From: an uncultured Erysipelotrichaceae bacterium
Lineage (GTDB): Bacteria; Bacillota_I; Bacilli_A; Erysipelotrichales; Coprobacillaceae
Length of the DNA: 20,599 nucleotides
NCBI GenBank assembly: GCA_937917505.1
Contig: CALDMQ010000179.1
Span: 1 to 20,599, forward strand
Direction of reading: 5' to 3'
Below are positions 19,892 to 20,599 of the stretch, piece after piece (position 1 is the stretch's first letter; each line of letters begins with the position of its first letter). The notes under the pieces were generated by a model, which saw only the letters and a program-made list of their open reading frames with translations, had not been told where the DNA came from and did no database searches. A program made the translations under genes and the position numbers.

Positions 19892-19908
19892 AGATATTGG
19901 TGAAGAAC

Positions 19909-20599
19909 ATGAATGATTTATTTATTAAACAAATGAAAGAATTACTAAAAGATGATTTTGATGCTTTTATGGAGGCTTTGGACAAACCTGCTATGAAAGG
20001 TTTCTATACAAATCCAAAGAAAGAAAAAATCATTGACTATTTAGATGAAAGATATATCAAACCTCATCCCGTTGTGAATGATGGATATATTTTTGATTAT
20101 GAAAACTATCCTTTAGGAAAATCACCTTATTTTTGCTTAGGTGGATATTATATTCAAGAACCAAGTGCTATGTTAGTTGCATATTTCTTAGACGTTCAAG
20201 AAGATGACTATGTCTTAGATATGTGTTCTGCTCCTGGTGGAAAGGCATGTGCTGTGGCTTCAAAATTATCTAATCAAGGTTTAATGATTGCTAATGACAT
20301 CAATACATTACGTGCAAAAATTCTTTCTGAAAATATAGAACGTTTTGCATTAACAAATACAGTTGTAACAAATAGCAATCCTATCAAGTTTACAAATATC
20401 TTACCTGAATTTTTTGATAAGATTATTTTAGATGCACCCTGTAGTGGTGAGGGAATGTTTAGAAAGTTAGGTCAAGCAATTGATACATGGTCAATAGATA
20501 AAGTGAACGAGTGTGCTTATATTCAAAGACAACTTTTAGATGCAGCAATGACACTTTTAAAACCAGGTGGACAACTGATTTATTCAACTTGTACATATA
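19909..20599 (+). CDS. RsmF/NOL1-NOP2-Sun-type RNA m5C methyltransferase, 3' end missing
   Basis: Partial, 230 codons, open at the right edge. It starts MNDLFIKQMKELLKDDFDAF and continues with the N-terminal domain seen in RsmF-like proteins, including YYIQEPSAMLVAYFLDV. The Rossmann-fold SAM-binding motif is VLDMCSAPGGKACAVASKL. Then come NDINTLRAKILSENIERF, the catalytic motif ILDAPCSGEGMFRK and, at the very edge, LIYSTCT with the second catalytic Cys. The family transfers a methyl group from SAM to C5 of cytosine in rRNA (16S C1407 for RsmF). The GEGMFRK form points to the RsmF branch rather than RsmB. Chromosomal housekeeping gene. Confidence 0.92.
   Translation, partial: MNDLFIKQMKELLKDDFDAFMEALDKPAMKGFYTNPKKEKIIDYLDERYIKPHPVVNDGYIFDYENYPLGKSPYFCLGGYYIQEPSAMLVAYFLDVQEDDYVLDMCSAPGGKACAVASKLSNQGLMIANDINTLRAKILSENIERFALTNTVVTNSNPIKFTNILPEFFDKIILDAPCSGEGMFRKLGQAIDTWSIDKVNECAYIQRQLLDAAMTLLKPGGQLIYSTCTY

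Overview
The window is AT-rich Firmicutes DNA, probably from a gut Erysipelotrichia/Coprobacillaceae-type bacterium. The reasons are low GC, strong AGGAGG-like ribosome binding sites, TGA used as a stop, a very large SpaA-type surface protein with a Gram-positive anchor, and a CAP-domain lipoprotein. The taxonomic placement is an inference. Two parts are visible: a mobile element (integrative-conjugative or integrated plasmid type) from the left edge to about 18.5 kb, and an ordinary chromosomal flank from about 19.2 kb on, with decayed gene remnants between them.

Layout, following the main transcription direction (minus strand, right to left). At 18.4-17.4 kb an unrecognised 324-residue protein sits directly behind a hairpin that can only act as a leader attenuator. 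At 17.4-17.0 kb is a 440-base leader with a boxA-like sequence, a large inverted repeat, several hairpins and a possible 44-residue ORF. It leads into parA and parB (16.97-15.3 kb). Next come an SSB-like protein, a Cys-rich protein, small membrane proteins, a DUF3991/TOPRIM protein, two paralogous 62-residue XRE regulators, a DUF3846-like protein and a gene broken by a frameshift in a T run (15.2-9.4 kb). Then follow surface-related cargo: a two-helix membrane protein, a CAP/Ig-like lipoprotein, two small proteins, and a 1713-residue thioester/SpaA-repeat adhesin (9.3-0.75 kb). The left end holds two antitoxin-like small proteins and a RelE/ParE-type toxin cut by the window edge. The only long plus-strand gene in the element (11.1-11.8 kb) is divergent from one XRE regulator, with a dyad between them.

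The most striking unexplained signal is a near-identical palindrome, ATGGCAA-NN-TTGCCAT, in eight intergenic places from 721 to 15275, each 20-110 bases 5' of a minus-strand gene. The nearest copy to parB lies directly 3' of it. I suggest these are the dispersed binding sites of the element's own ParB (centromere and/or KorB-like operators), or else sites of one of the XRE regulators. A second unexplained signal is a C-terminal Asp-Phe-Ser-Leu tail shared by three otherwise unrelated element proteins. One of these has the tail only after the frameshift, so that gene was recently, or still is, expressed through. A third is the 790-base region upstream of the adhesin, which is packed with terminators, near-identical stem-loops each preceded by a tiny ORF, a near-consensus promoter for a roughly 65-nt RNA, and a plus-strand 40-residue ORF with its own signals.

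The chromosomal side holds a plus-strand pseudogene resembling the DUF4352 group, a minus-strand ABC-ATPase remnant, an intact tag gene (3-methyladenine DNA glycosylase I), and divergently the start of an RsmF/NOL1-NOP2-Sun-type RNA methyltransferase that runs off the right edge. No integrase, relaxase, T4SS gene or sortase is visible here. They would have to lie to the left of the window or elsewhere.
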